From the NCBI GenBank assembly GCA_039111635.1, contig JBCAQO010000004.1, forward strand, positions 620,001-684,000: 64,000 nucleotides of DNA. The letters are read 5' to 3'. The notes under the pieces were generated by a model. The model saw only the letters and a program-made list of their open reading frames with translations. It did no database searches and was not told the origin of the DNA. The position numbers and the translations under genes were made by a program. Positions 25,547 to 34,209 of the stretch are shown here, in pieces (position 1 is the first letter of the stretch; each line of letters begins with the position of its first letter). The stretch comes from Heterobasidion occidentale. Lineage: Eukaryota; Basidiomycota; Agaricomycetes; Russulales; Bondarzewiaceae.

Positions 25547-27214
25547 AAGTCTTCGGCGTTTGGCAGGAGCGCCAACGGTGGGGGGTGGCTCCCTCGGATG
25601 TTTCTCGTCGAAGGTAGGGATGATGCGAGTGGGATACCCGGTCCAATTGGCAGTGTCGATCGTGTGCTCCAAGGTCTGTTTGTGGTACCCATACTCTTCT
25701 GCCGTGCGATCCATCTGTAGACGGAGCTGGCGAGATTGCGCGCGGTGTCTGTCATAGTCCCGTATAAAGCCGCGCGCCGTAACATCCATTCTCTGTCTAA
25801 TGCCCGTGATTGGACATCCCACGACGACATGGCCGGTGCGTCCACACTCCCAGCAGGAACGGGTTTTGGGTTCGGAGGGTGAAGGAGGTGGGAGAGTCGT
25901 CGGGGTAGGCCAGACGTTTTCTGAATCCATTGCGTCCGCGGGCCATCCTTCGTCTGTCGTGACAGGAATGTCCGGAGACTGGGGGGAGGCTTCGTCGACA
26001 ACGATAGGATGGGTGAGGTCGTCGCCGAGTAGGGGGGGGGATGGGGGCACAGCAGGGGATGACGGGGGTGGTACCGGTAACGGGCGAAGTACTTGGCGAT
26101 CCCGGACGACTTGTTCGGGGTCGTAAGGGGGACTGCTGGGCCGCATGAACTCAGCAGTTTCCTCGTCCGTGGGCCGAAAGGGCTCGACAGCTGGGAGGTC
26201 AGGTTCTGGAACCGCCGGGGGATCGACGGCCATGGGTTCTTCGATGCTGATCCAATGAAAAACTGGTTCCCGTATGTCGGGCTTCGTCATGACCCAGGGC
26301 CTGACGTCATCTTCAGGGACGCTTCCGCCGGGCCAGTAGCTTGCAATGGGGTGATACCCACGACTGTTGAGGGGGAAAGAGCGAGTCGGCAACAGTCCTT
26401 TAGGGACGTATTCTTCGATCTCTAGACGTGCTCCATTATGCCCTGTTAAACGAAACCACCTGATTGTGTTTTCCTTGTAGCGGATCCGAGCCAGTACGTC
26501 GAGCCAGGCCTGTATGGTGTGCGTCTGGATGAAGACAGAGCTGCTGGTAAAGATCCCGCTTAGCCTGAAGTTAATCATGTCGTTGCGGATGGCAGGGAGA
26601 TTTATTAACCCCTTCATACGGTAGGAGGTGACGGTGAGATTGGAAAGGAGGATGGATTGGTGCTGGGTGAGTGGTCCGGAGAATACTTGATAGGCTTGCG
26701 CCCAGACTGCTTGCTGTAAATAGAAAAGGAATGTGTGGGGATCCTTCAAACCCGGCTGGTTCAGGATGATGGGGGCCTCGTCCTCGGCCAGCGTAAGGTG
26801 GTATATGCTATTGTTCGTCTTCAGATCCTGGTAGAGGCGGAGGTTGTGAAGGGGGTTGGGGATGGCGCGGATGCGGAAATGAGGGTTTTTGTTGTGAACG
26901 GCGAAAATCAACGGAGGGACGGCGATGTGGGCGTTTGACATTTCGGCTGGGAAGCGGGGAATGACAAATTCCGTGAGGGGGTCAGCGATGGGAACACCTT
27001 CTGCAGGGATGTCGTTCTCGCTATCGTATTCCGAGTCTGTGTCGTCGTCGAGCGTGGGTGCGGTGGTGGAAGGGGAGACCGTGCAGAGGATGAATGGGTT
27101 GGGGGAAGAAGGGTTGGAAGCATGAGGGGAGTTCGTGGTGGAAGTCATTCTGATGTTACTGAGGATGTAGCGGGGGGAGTGAGCTAAGAGGAGGTGTGCA
27201 GGAGCGAGGGACAT
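25541..27214 (-). CDS. Extra 3' ORF of family 2 Gypsy element, CCHC protein, 557 aa
   Basis: Intact frame between the pol/small-ORF block and the polypurine tract, starting at ATG 27214. The N-terminal half is globular-looking (PLTEFVIPRFPAEM, IYHLTLAEDEAPIILNQPG, FLFYLQQAVWAQAYQVFSGP). The middle is Pro-rich and acidic. Near residue 460 there is a zinc knuckle, CWECGRTGHVVVGC (C-x2-C-x4-H-x4-C), followed by a basic, probably helical tail ending KRRRLV. No signal peptide or membrane segment is seen, so it occupies the env position without being env-like; nucleic-acid binding is the best inference. Copy 2 keeps the homologous N-terminal 224 residues (52240-52914). A TATAAAA lies 51-57 bp upstream. 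I do not recognise the family. Confidence 0.8.
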   Translation of the reverse strand: MSLAPAHLLLAHSPRYILSNIRMTSTTNSPHASNPSSPNPFILCTVSPSTTAPTLDDDTDSEYDSENDIPAEGVPIADPLTEFVIPRFPAEMSNAHIAVPPLIFAVHNKNPHFRIRAIPNPLHNLRLYQDLKTNNSIYHLTLAEDEAPIILNQPGLKDPHTFLFYLQQAVWAQAYQVFSGPLTQHQSILLSNLTVTSYRMKGLINLPAIRNDMINFRLSGIFTSSSVFIQTHTIQAWLDVLARIRYKENTIRWFRLTGHNGARLEIEEYVPKGLLPTRSFPLNSRGYHPIASYWPGGSVPEDDVRPWVMTKPDIREPVFHWISIEEPMAVDPPAVPEPDLPAVEPFRPTDEETAEFMRPSSPPYDPEQVVRDRQVLRPLPVPPPSSPAVPPSPPLLGDDLTHPIVVDEASPQSPDIPVTTDEGWPADAMDSENVWPTPTTLPPPSPSEPKTRSCWECGRTGHVVVGCPITGIRQRMDVTARGFIRDYDRHRAQSRQLRLQMDRTAEEYGYHKQTLEHTIDTANWTGYPTRIIPTFDEKHPREPPPTVGAPAKRRRLV

Positions 27215-27264
27215 TCAATTGTAGCTGGGATGCTGAAGAATGTTTCTGCCTGACGTGGTGTGTC

Positions 27265-27271
27265 TTTTATA
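27265..27271 (-). promoter_or_regulatory. Internal TATA box before the 3' ORF of copy 1
   Basis: TATAAAA on the minus strand, overlapping the stop codon of the small ORF and about 52 nt upstream of ATG 27214. Copy 2 keeps it at 52940-52946, and X has one in the same relative position. Confidence 0.55.
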
Positions 27272-27413
27272 CAATGGAGGAAAGGCCAATAGTGGCGGCG
27301 GCGTGAATGGATCCGAGGGCGAGGGCGATGGCGAGGGAGACGGCAGTGAGGGCAAGAGTTGCGACGACGGTATAAACGGCTACTGTGGATAGAGTGGGGT
27401 CGAAAGGGGTCAT
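27267..27413 (-). CDS. Small hydrophobic ORF between pol and the 3' ORF, 48 aa
   Basis: From ATG 27413 the product begins MTPFDPTL and then has one strongly hydrophobic segment (VVATLALTAVSLAIALALGS), a likely single transmembrane helix. The frame is open upstream to 27485 (TTG) and overlaps the pol end (27428) in another frame. Copy 2 keeps the ATG, the helix and the stop (52942-53160) although its pol carries many stops. Role unknown; it may be translated by reinitiation after pol or by frameshifting. Confidence 0.5.
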   Translation of the reverse strand: MTPFDPTLSTVAVYTVVATLALTAVSLAIALALGSIHAAATIGLSSIV

Positions 27414-27427
27414 AGCCGTTTGCCTGG

Positions 27428-28546
27428 CTATGCCAATCCTCGGTTGGTCTGCTTTTGTAGCTCCTGGTATGCTTGAGTCCGCCAATTAGAGTTGTTCGAT
27501 CGCTTCTGCTGCGGCTTTGATTGAGACGAGTCTATATTGGGCTTCTTTGCTTGTGCTTCTCGATCGTGGATCGTTGGTGGTGGCACTTTCGATCGAGGAA
27601 CCAGGGGCTGCTTCTTTAGCTGCATCATTCGTTTGTTGATCTCTTCCATGATCTGGGGGATAGCCAATCCTGTCGCGAGAAGCTTTCTTCCGATCAGATG
27701 TTTTGCGAGCTTCTTTTTAATTTGATCTTCTTCGGCTACTCTGTTGAGTTCTAATTCGATCACCAGGGCCAGAATGGAGGCTTCCATTCCTTTGACTGCT
27801 CGAGGGTGCCGGCGGTAGAAGTCTTTTATGGCTTCTTGTGCGTTAGTAACGTTTGCCGCGGCTTCCCAAGAGTTGTCTGATTCTGGGTAGCCCTTCCATT
27901 TGATCAGGTACTGCAGGATCTTCCATCGCCCGAAGTGTTGGGCTCCGACGATGGCTTCAACTTCAAATTCTTCTTGCCCTTCGATCAGGTCCGGAGCCGG
28001 TTTGGGGTAGTTAGGGCCGTAGACCTCGTTTTCCTTGTAGGGCGTGAGTCGACTAGCATGGAAGACGTTGTGAATGCGCTTCCAGCTGTTGGGCAGCTTC
28101 AACCTGAAGTTGACATTCCCTATGGTGTCAGTGATTTCAAATGGCCCAAAGTGTTTGGGTCTCAGTTTCTCTGATGGGTGATCGGTGTGGATGTTCTTCC
28201 CATCGAGCCATACTTGGTCTCCTTTCTTGAAAGGCGGCAGATCCGTTCCAAAACGGTCGTGCTGTATCCTCATGGCTTCGGCTGCAATTTCGAGGCTGGC
28301 TTGTGCTTCCTTCCTAGCACGCTGCAGAGCTTCGAGGCGAGCGTCGGCGGTGGGGACATTTGTGTTTCCTATGATGGCTGGGTAAGCCCGTGGTTGATAT
28401 CCATGGAGAAGTTCAAATGGTGACTTCTGTGTGGCTGAGTGCTGATGAGTGTTGTGGGCGTATTCTGCATAAGGGATTAATCTGGCCCAATCGTCCTGCG
28501 AAGAGCTGCAAAAGGCTCTCAGGTATTGTTCTAGTTCTTGATTCAT
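27428..28546 (-). CDS. Copy 1 integrase C-terminal part and chromodomain
   Basis: Continues the pol frame after a stop in front of MNQELEQYLR. It holds the end of the integrase core (WARLIPYAEYAHNTHQHSAT), the C-terminal GPFEITDTIGNVNFRLKLP block, and a chromodomain (EVEAIVGAQHFGRWKILQYL, then IKWKGYPESDNSWEAAANV) as in chromoviruses, where it guides integration to marked chromatin. A Lys/Gln-rich tail follows. It is separated from 28607-30541 by two in-frame TGA codons (after LLKK and after GATE). Confidence 0.88.
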   Translation of the reverse strand: MNQELEQYLRAFCSSSQDDWARLIPYAEYAHNTHQHSATQKSPFELLHGYQPRAYPAIIGNTNVPTADARLEALQRARKEAQASLEIAAEAMRIQHDRFGTDLPPFKKGDQVWLDGKNIHTDHPSEKLRPKHFGPFEITDTIGNVNFRLKLPNSWKRIHNVFHASRLTPYKENEVYGPNYPKPAPDLIEGQEEFEVEAIVGAQHFGRWKILQYLIKWKGYPESDNSWEAAANVTNAQEAIKDFYRRHPRAVKGMEASILALVIELELNRVAEEDQIKKKLAKHLIGRKLLATGLAIPQIMEEINKRMMQLKKQPLVPRSKVPPPTIHDREAQAKKPNIDSSQSKPQQKRSNNSNWRTQAYQELQKQTNRGLA

Positions 28547-28606
28547 TCATTCAGTAGCGCCGTCTGTTTGTGGATGATAGGCTGTGCTCAAAGTGGATTT
28601 GATTCC

Positions 28607-30541
28607 TCATTTTTTGAGCAGGGCTTGCGCTACTTTTGAAGCGAATTGGGCTCCTCTGTCCGATATGATTCTATTTGGCAGTCCATAGCGTCTCCAGGTG
28701 TTTTCTAGCAGGATCTTGGCTGTTCCGTCAGAGTCAATGGACTTCTGGCATGGAGTTATTACTGCGTTTTTGGTGAACCGATCAGTTACTACATGTAACG
28801 AGTCGTATCCATTTGATTCCGGTAGATCTGTAATAAAATCCATGGTTATCGTTCCGAAGGGTCGGTCTGGAATCTCCATTGGTTGTAGGGGCACCATGGT
28901 AGGATGTGTGTCGTTCTTGGTGGATTGACAGATGGTGCAACCTTCCACATATTGATGAACTGTGTTTGAGATTCCTGGCCAAGTGAATTCTTGTCCGACC
29001 AAGGCTAGAGTTCCCCTCTGTCCTGGATGTCCTGCTGCCAGATTATCATGGTTCAGCTTGATGATATCTTGACGAAGTTGTTCGTTTCGGGGAACATATA
29101 TTTTTCCTCTGTGAAGGACCAATCCTTCTTCTTTGTTCCATTCTTGTAAACCTTTCTTCATGTTTCGAGGTCCTAAGATTTTGATCTTGGCTAGAGTTTC
29201 TAACAGCCATTCGTCTTTCCTGTTTTCTTCAGTGATTCGTTTCCGGAGGTCGTCGTCTATTATAGTAACGCCTCCTCGTCCAGTTGCCCTGATGTGAAGC
29301 ATTTGGTGAGGGTCCCAACTGTCATCTGTATTAATGGCATTGATTTCTGCAAAAGGTCTTCGGATCTTTTCTGTATTGTTGAAAAGTTTGGGTTCCAAGA
29401 GTGTTTCGCCTGAATTGTCAAATTCCACCCCCTTCTTATGGTCTGGACGCCGTGACAGACCGTCGGATTTATTGGTGACTCCCGCCTTGTGTGTCAATTT
29501 GTAGTCGAAACGCGAGAGGTAGAGTGACCATCGTGCTTGCCAACGGTTTAATTTCTGGCTTGACCGGAACCATTCAAGGTTCTTGTGGTCCGTCCAGATG
29601 TCTACCGGGTGGTCGGCACCCTCCAAATAGTGTCGCCAAGCTTCAAAAGCTTGAACGACCGCTAGCAACTCTTTATCGTAAATCGGGTAGTTGCGTTCCG
29701 TAGGTGAGAGCGACTTGGAAATATAAGCACATGGGTGCCATTTTCCATCCTTGGCAACTTGTGATAACACTGCTCCAGTAGCAAAGTCGGAAGCATCACA
29801 TTCAATGCGAAAAGGGTTCCTTGTATCCGGCATAACGAGCACCGGAGATTCTGTAAATCTTTGTTTTAGCGTTTGAAACACTTTTTTGCATGCTGGTGTC
29901 CAATCCCAGGTGCGTTCCTTCTGTGTCAACTCAAACAGCGGTCGTGCTATTTTGGAGTAATCCTTGATAAACCTGCGATAAAAGTTGCAAAAACCTAAAA
30001 ACGATTGCACTTCTTTGACTTTTCCAGGTGTTGGCCAGTCCATAATGCCGGCCACTTTGATTGGGTCCATTTCTAGGTGTCCATGTGATATAACATATCC
30101 AAGGTAGTCAATTTTCTTTTTGTGGAAGTGGCACTTTGAGGGTTGTAGATACAGATCGTTGTCCTGTAAAATCTGTAAAACCTTTCGAACCGTCTTGATG
30201 TGGTCGTCCAGCGTTTTGGAGAATACTAGGATGTCATCCATATAGATTGCTACTAATCCGGTGTAGATGAGGTCTTTGAAGAGTGCATTCATCATTGTTT
30301 GGAATGTTGCCGGCGAGTTGGTTAATCCAAAGAACATGACTAGGGGTTCGTACATTCCTAGATTGGTGACGAACACTGCTAGTTTCTCGCTTCCTTCCTT
30401 CATGCGTATGTTGTTATATCCTGTATCGACATCCATTAGCGAGAAGTATGCAGCTTCGGCCAGAAGATCCAGTAATTCTTGAATTATCGGTAAAGGGTAC
30501 TTGTTTTTGATTGTTACTTCATTAAGTTTGCGATAATCCAT
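28607..30541 (-). CDS. Copy 1 reverse transcriptase, RNase H and integrase core
   Basis: 644 residues. Reverse transcriptase: MDVDTGYNNIRM, FFGLTNSPATFQTMMNALF and catalytic YMDDILVFSK. RNase H: ECDASDFATGAVLSQV, YDKELLAVVQAFEAWRHY, TDHKNLEWF. Integrase: zinc-binding H-H-C-C (HDNLAAGHPGQRGTLALV, then CTICQ) and D,D of the DDE core (TMDFITDLPES, ISDRGAQF). The true frame continues upstream into 30548-31381 across a TGA in front of PVMDYRKLNE; copy 2 has the same TGA. The frame ends at a TGA after AQALLKK. Confidence 0.92.
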   Translation of the reverse strand: MDYRKLNEVTIKNKYPLPIIQELLDLLAEAAYFSLMDVDTGYNNIRMKEGSEKLAVFVTNLGMYEPLVMFFGLTNSPATFQTMMNALFKDLIYTGLVAIYMDDILVFSKTLDDHIKTVRKVLQILQDNDLYLQPSKCHFHKKKIDYLGYVISHGHLEMDPIKVAGIMDWPTPGKVKEVQSFLGFCNFYRRFIKDYSKIARPLFELTQKERTWDWTPACKKVFQTLKQRFTESPVLVMPDTRNPFRIECDASDFATGAVLSQVAKDGKWHPCAYISKSLSPTERNYPIYDKELLAVVQAFEAWRHYLEGADHPVDIWTDHKNLEWFRSSQKLNRWQARWSLYLSRFDYKLTHKAGVTNKSDGLSRRPDHKKGVEFDNSGETLLEPKLFNNTEKIRRPFAEINAINTDDSWDPHQMLHIRATGRGGVTIIDDDLRKRITEENRKDEWLLETLAKIKILGPRNMKKGLQEWNKEEGLVLHRGKIYVPRNEQLRQDIIKLNHDNLAAGHPGQRGTLALVGQEFTWPGISNTVHQYVEGCTICQSTKNDTHPTMVPLQPMEIPDRPFGTITMDFITDLPESNGYDSLHVVTDRFTKNAVITPCQKSIDSDGTAKILLENTWRRYGLPNRIISDRGAQFASKVAQALLKK

Positions 30542-30547
30542 TACTGG

Positions 30548-31381
30548 TCATAGTTTCCCGTTCTTTTTCTTAATAAAGAAGAATGGGGATGCCATGTGCG
30601 ACTTAGATTCTCGAATGAATCCTTTCTGAAGGTTTTCGTCTATGAATTTCTTGAGTTCCACTTGCTCGCCCGGACTGAGGCTGTATAGCTTGGGTTTGAG
30701 CGAGTGATCCATTCCGTCCTTGATTTCTATTTTGTGATCCCAAGGTCGAGAGGGTGGTAATTGTCCCTTTGGTCGACCTTCGAAAACCTTCCTATAATTC
30801 CAGTATTCCTTCGGCACTATTTCTTCGAAGGGTAGTTCAGGTTTTCCTTTGTTTGCTTCTTCCGCAAGTCTTTGCGAGTTGGTGTGCTTCGTTTGTTTCC
30901 CTGTCTGTACTTTGCCAGGCTTGCTTCCTGAAGCCGGTGTATGGGCGTGTGGAAGTTCCGTGGTTTCGGCACGATGTATATCGACACCTTCTTCGGAGTC
31001 GTTGTATAATTCCAGTGCCTGTAACATTCCTGTGTCAAGGCACCTAACAAGATAGACTCCATCTTCTTCAAGATCCTTGGAGGGAAGTGCCGGAAGTCCG
31101 TCACCGTCCTCCGGAACGTCTTCTTCAGCCCATGTTGGAACCTTGTAATTTCTGGTTCGGGCCTTCAGACGTTCGGCATTCAACCTTCGAGTTGCAAACT
31201 CCGGACTTGTAGGTATTGTCTGCGGATGTGGTACTGTGGTGTTTCCCACTTTCCGGCCTGGTACTGCTGTTCCCGGCTTTTGCACTGGTATTGAGTAGTC
31301 GCCCGTTTGCGGTACTATTTCCATGCGCCGTATGCTTGGTTTAGGATGTCCTGGTTTTCTTGTAGCTCTTCTAGCTTTCAC
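30548..31381 (-). CDS. Copy 1 pol N-terminal region (protease-RT linker)
   Basis: 277 residues ending LYSLSPGEQVELKKFIDENL, GFIRESKSHMASPFFFIKKK, the conserved entry into reverse transcriptase. The remainder is a charged linker (EEDVPEDGDGLPALPSKDLE). It connects to the RT frame through a single TGA. Confidence 0.82.
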   Translation of the reverse strand: MKARRATRKPGHPKPSIRRMEIVPQTGDYSIPVQKPGTAVPGRKVGNTTVPHPQTIPTSPEFATRRLNAERLKARTRNYKVPTWAEEDVPEDGDGLPALPSKDLEEDGVYLVRCLDTGMLQALELYNDSEEGVDIHRAETTELPHAHTPASGSKPGKVQTGKQTKHTNSQRLAEEANKGKPELPFEEIVPKEYWNYRKVFEGRPKGQLPPSRPWDHKIEIKDGMDHSLKPKLYSLSPGEQVELKKFIDENLQKGFIRESKSHMASPFFFIKKKNGKL

Positions 31382-31965
31382 CGGTCCTCCTTTTATTTGG
31401 CAGGAGGGCGGGCATCTGGTAAAGTGCAGCCCGTAGGCATGCCAGTCAACTTCTGGGTTATGTTCTAAAAACCAGTTGGTTCCTAAGATGACATCCTCTT
31501 TTCCTATTTCCGCAATATGAAACCTTGCTGATTCTGTATGCGACCCCCTTTTTCGCCTAGAACCTGTAACTTGAGGTTGGCGAATCTTGTAATGGGTCCT
31601 CCTTTAAACTCGGTGTTTTGGACCGTGCTGACTGGGATAGGAATGGGGTTTTGTGTGTGGTGATTCAATGTGCTTCTACGAAGCGAGGGTGCATGAAGAT
31701 TCCGGTGGCTCACTGTCCACCAGTGCCTGTGTAGCAGCTTTTCTATTCTTGCCTATGAGCATTGTTTCGAGTCGGAGTGATGGTGCACCATGTGATTTCA
31801 TTTCCGAAAGATACAATACATCTGGATGTCCATGCTCTTGGTCAGTGTCTTTACTGGCCAGAGGAGCGTACCAATTTCCTGCAAGAATCCTTCTCTCCGC
31901 ATCCGCTGCCGATGGGAGAGTCTTTAAAAATTCTTCGAGTCGCTAAAGGCTCGAACCTCTTCGAT
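31382..31965 (-). pseudogene. Copy 1 retropepsin region, frameshifted
   Basis: The corresponding stretch of copy 2 (57966-58214) reads ALVDSGATGIFMHPRFVEAH, an aspartic protease active site (DSG). In copy 1 three one-base gaps in C or G runs, including CTCACT in place of CTCCACT at about 31710, break the frame. Otherwise the two copies are almost identical here. Confidence 0.75.
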
Positions 31966-33137
31966 TTATTCCATGCTCAACCCCATCATCATTTGTCGGA
32001 TGTGGTTGACCCTATGTTTTCCTTCCTCGACGTCTTCATCGTCAAATTGCCCTTCTTCCATTTCTGTCTCGCGCACCGGCCTGTGACGAGGGGGTTGGAA
32101 CCGTTTCTTGGGTCGAGAAGGACAATTGCGCGCCATATGCCCGGGTTTTTTGCAGAAGAAGCACTTGCCTTCGTTGGCAAGTCGGTCTCTTTCTACCGGG
32201 GTAAGCTTCTTGAAGCGAGTGCGAACTGCATCGGCCTCCATTTCTGCTCGTATTGAGGTTCCCTATCATGTCGCGGGGGTGCCCTTTCGTTGTAAAAGGT
32301 TCGCGGCGTGTAGACCTGGAATTTGCCTTTCCGGAGGTCGTATGCCCTATCCCTTGCAATTCGCATCCTTTCGTGTTTCTTTGCCTTCTCGACTAGCTCC
32401 TCCCAAGTTTTGTCCTTGGAAGGATCTTCATAAATTCCTTTTGCGAGTTCCCATTTTAATCCCCTCAAGAAGTGTGTCTTCTTGGTTTCTTCGTCGACTC
32501 CGGCGAGAGCTGCGAGTTGTTCGAATAGCTGTAGATAGGTGTTAAAGGATTCCTTTCCTTGATTCACCCTGGCCAGTTTGTCTCGCGCATCTGCTTCTTT
32601 ATTGAACTCCTCGAAGTCGGTTGCTATCTTTTTCCGAACGGAAATATATCCGTCGTGTTCCTTCCAAGTGTATTGTGTCCAATCATTCAACGCGTTCCTG
32701 GCCTGAGTAAAGTTTCTGGCCCAGATCCCTGCAGACCCTTCCTTCATATACGAGAGAGCGTAAGCGATTTTGGCAAATTCATTTGCATAATCTTTTTGCC
32801 TGGCAAGGATCATCAGGTCGATTTCATGGAGGAATTGCTCCGTTTGCTTTCTGTTTCCATTGAAGGGAGAGGGTTTGGCCATAGCTGGTCCCTTGGACTC
32901 AGTACTTCCAGGATCTGTCGGCATTGTATCGGGCGGGGGCTCTGGATCTCCAGGCGGTTCTGGATTGTTACCCGGTGTTTCAATATACCCTGACTTGGGA
33001 CTTGGTCCGATGCGGGTTCGGAAGTCTGCTTGGGGAGTGGTTTCTTGTAAGGGGGATGCAACGGGTGTGTTTCTTCCAGGGATTCTACTTCCACTGGCTG
33101 TTTCTCTGGGTAGAGTATGTATGTGCGGTCTTGGCAA
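31966..33137 (-). pseudogene. Copy 1 gag with a 19-bp deletion
   Basis: Two open pieces: 32193-33137 (gag core with AMAKPSPFNGNRKQTEQFL, LSYMKEGSAGIWARNF, DKLARVNQGKESFNTYLQLF) and 31966-32241 (CFFCKKPGHMARNC, a CCHC knuckle, then an acidic tail). Against copy 2 about 19 bp are missing after REPQY, which shifts the frame between capsid and nucleocapsid. The coding frame is open upstream of the first Met to about 33440. Confidence 0.82.
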
Positions 33138-33441
33138 TTTACGATGCCTATCTGCCGGTGATTTAGGCTTGTCGAGGGGTTTTCTTGCGACGTAGTCCTT
33201 GACCTTAACTGTGTGTAGGCGTGGTCCTGCGTGGATTTGCTTCCCTTGCCAGGTAAGGAACTCGTATCTACTTTCTCCTCGTTTGTGGAAGAATCCGGTG
33301 AGGGTTCCGGCGTAGTAGAAGTGTTTCTTGTTCTTGTCGTAATAAAGTTGATTTTCGTCGAAGTCCTCGGGTAAGTCTTCGTAGACTTCTGCCGGGTCTG
33401 TTCGGTAGCCGAGAGGGTATCCCGGGGTGACTTCGTCCGTT

Positions 33442-34209
33442 GTTTATTCTTTGAAGAAGAAGCCTACTGCCTGTCTTCTTCCAGCTTGTAGTGCTTCTTG
33501 GAGGTCTGGGTCCCTTTTGATAATTTTGTTGATGGAAATATCAATTTGGTCGATGAGTTCGATGATCTCGGAGAACGTGTATCCTGAGATGAGGGTGCGG
33601 AGATGATAAGTTTTGTGGGCGAACTCTCCTCTTCGGATGATAAAAACGATCCCTTCAATTTCGGTTCTGATTGGCGGAGAGTTAGGGGCTTCCAGTGTGT
33701 TTTCCTAGGTGGAGGAGAAGGTCCAGTGGATGAGGATTGAGTAGTGGTCTCGGTTCTCCTGGTTCTTGACAAGCTCCTTTCGGATTCCATCTTCGTTGAC
33801 GTTCCTGGCAATGGTTCTTCTGAGATCGGCGATAACAGCGGTGGGGAAGTCGTCTGGTCTTCCGTCGTGTATCTCGATAGTGTTCTCGGATCTGACAACG
33901 TCGGGCTCTCCGTTGTCTGTGAGGGTAAACGGTGTCTTTGGTTTGTTGGTAAAACAAATCCCGGAAAACTGGTATCCAGTTTTACTGAGGTCAATGAAGA
34001 TTTTGGGTGATGCCTGTAGTTGAAATATGGCTACTCCTGAATAGACCTTTCCTGGGTTTCGGTGTCTTGCGACTTCGATCGTTCCTGGATTATTGATCCT
34101 TCCTTGCAGGGTTCCTACTTGGTTTACCCTGGCTGCTGTTGCTAGAATGTTGTTTACGGATTGGAGAAAGAGTCGTTGCTGCTGGGGGTCCAGTTTGGAA
34201 TAGGGTAGG
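33442..34209 (-). CDS. AUG-less leader ORFs of family 2 (two segments)
   Basis: In the same frame as gag, an open stretch runs from the 5' edge of the element to a TAG at about 33705 (VNQVGTLQGRINNPGTIEV, KTGYQFSGICFTNKP, DDFPTAVIADLRRTIARN). A second stretch (EIEGIVFIIRRGEFAHKTYH, EIIELIDQIDISINKI) ends at a TAA near 33442, just before gag. Neither has an in-frame ATG. Comparison with copy 2 shows mostly third-position changes over the first stretch, so it is or was translated. In copy 2 the first stop is TAA instead of TAG. No known domain was recognised. Confidence 0.6.

Larger units (their letters stand above)
24696..34209 (-). mobile_element. Ty3/Gypsy element copy 1 (family 2), chromodomain type; its 5' end is displaced to 60851-61710
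   Basis: Order in the element's direction: leader ORFs, gag, protease, reverse transcriptase, RNase H, integrase, chromodomain, a small membrane ORF, a 557-residue CCHC ORF, polypurine tract, 3' LTR. The body stops at 34209, where X is inserted next to GTAGG (34205-34209). The remaining 25 bp of leader and the 5' LTR continue, inverted, at 61710-60851. Target duplication GTGAA. Several frames are broken, so it is not autonomous as assembled. Confidence 0.9.

Noticed and set aside
25541..27214. Envelope protein in the 3' ORF of copy 1
   Set aside because: No signal peptide, no transmembrane segment and no cleavage-site pattern; it has a CCHC knuckle instead.
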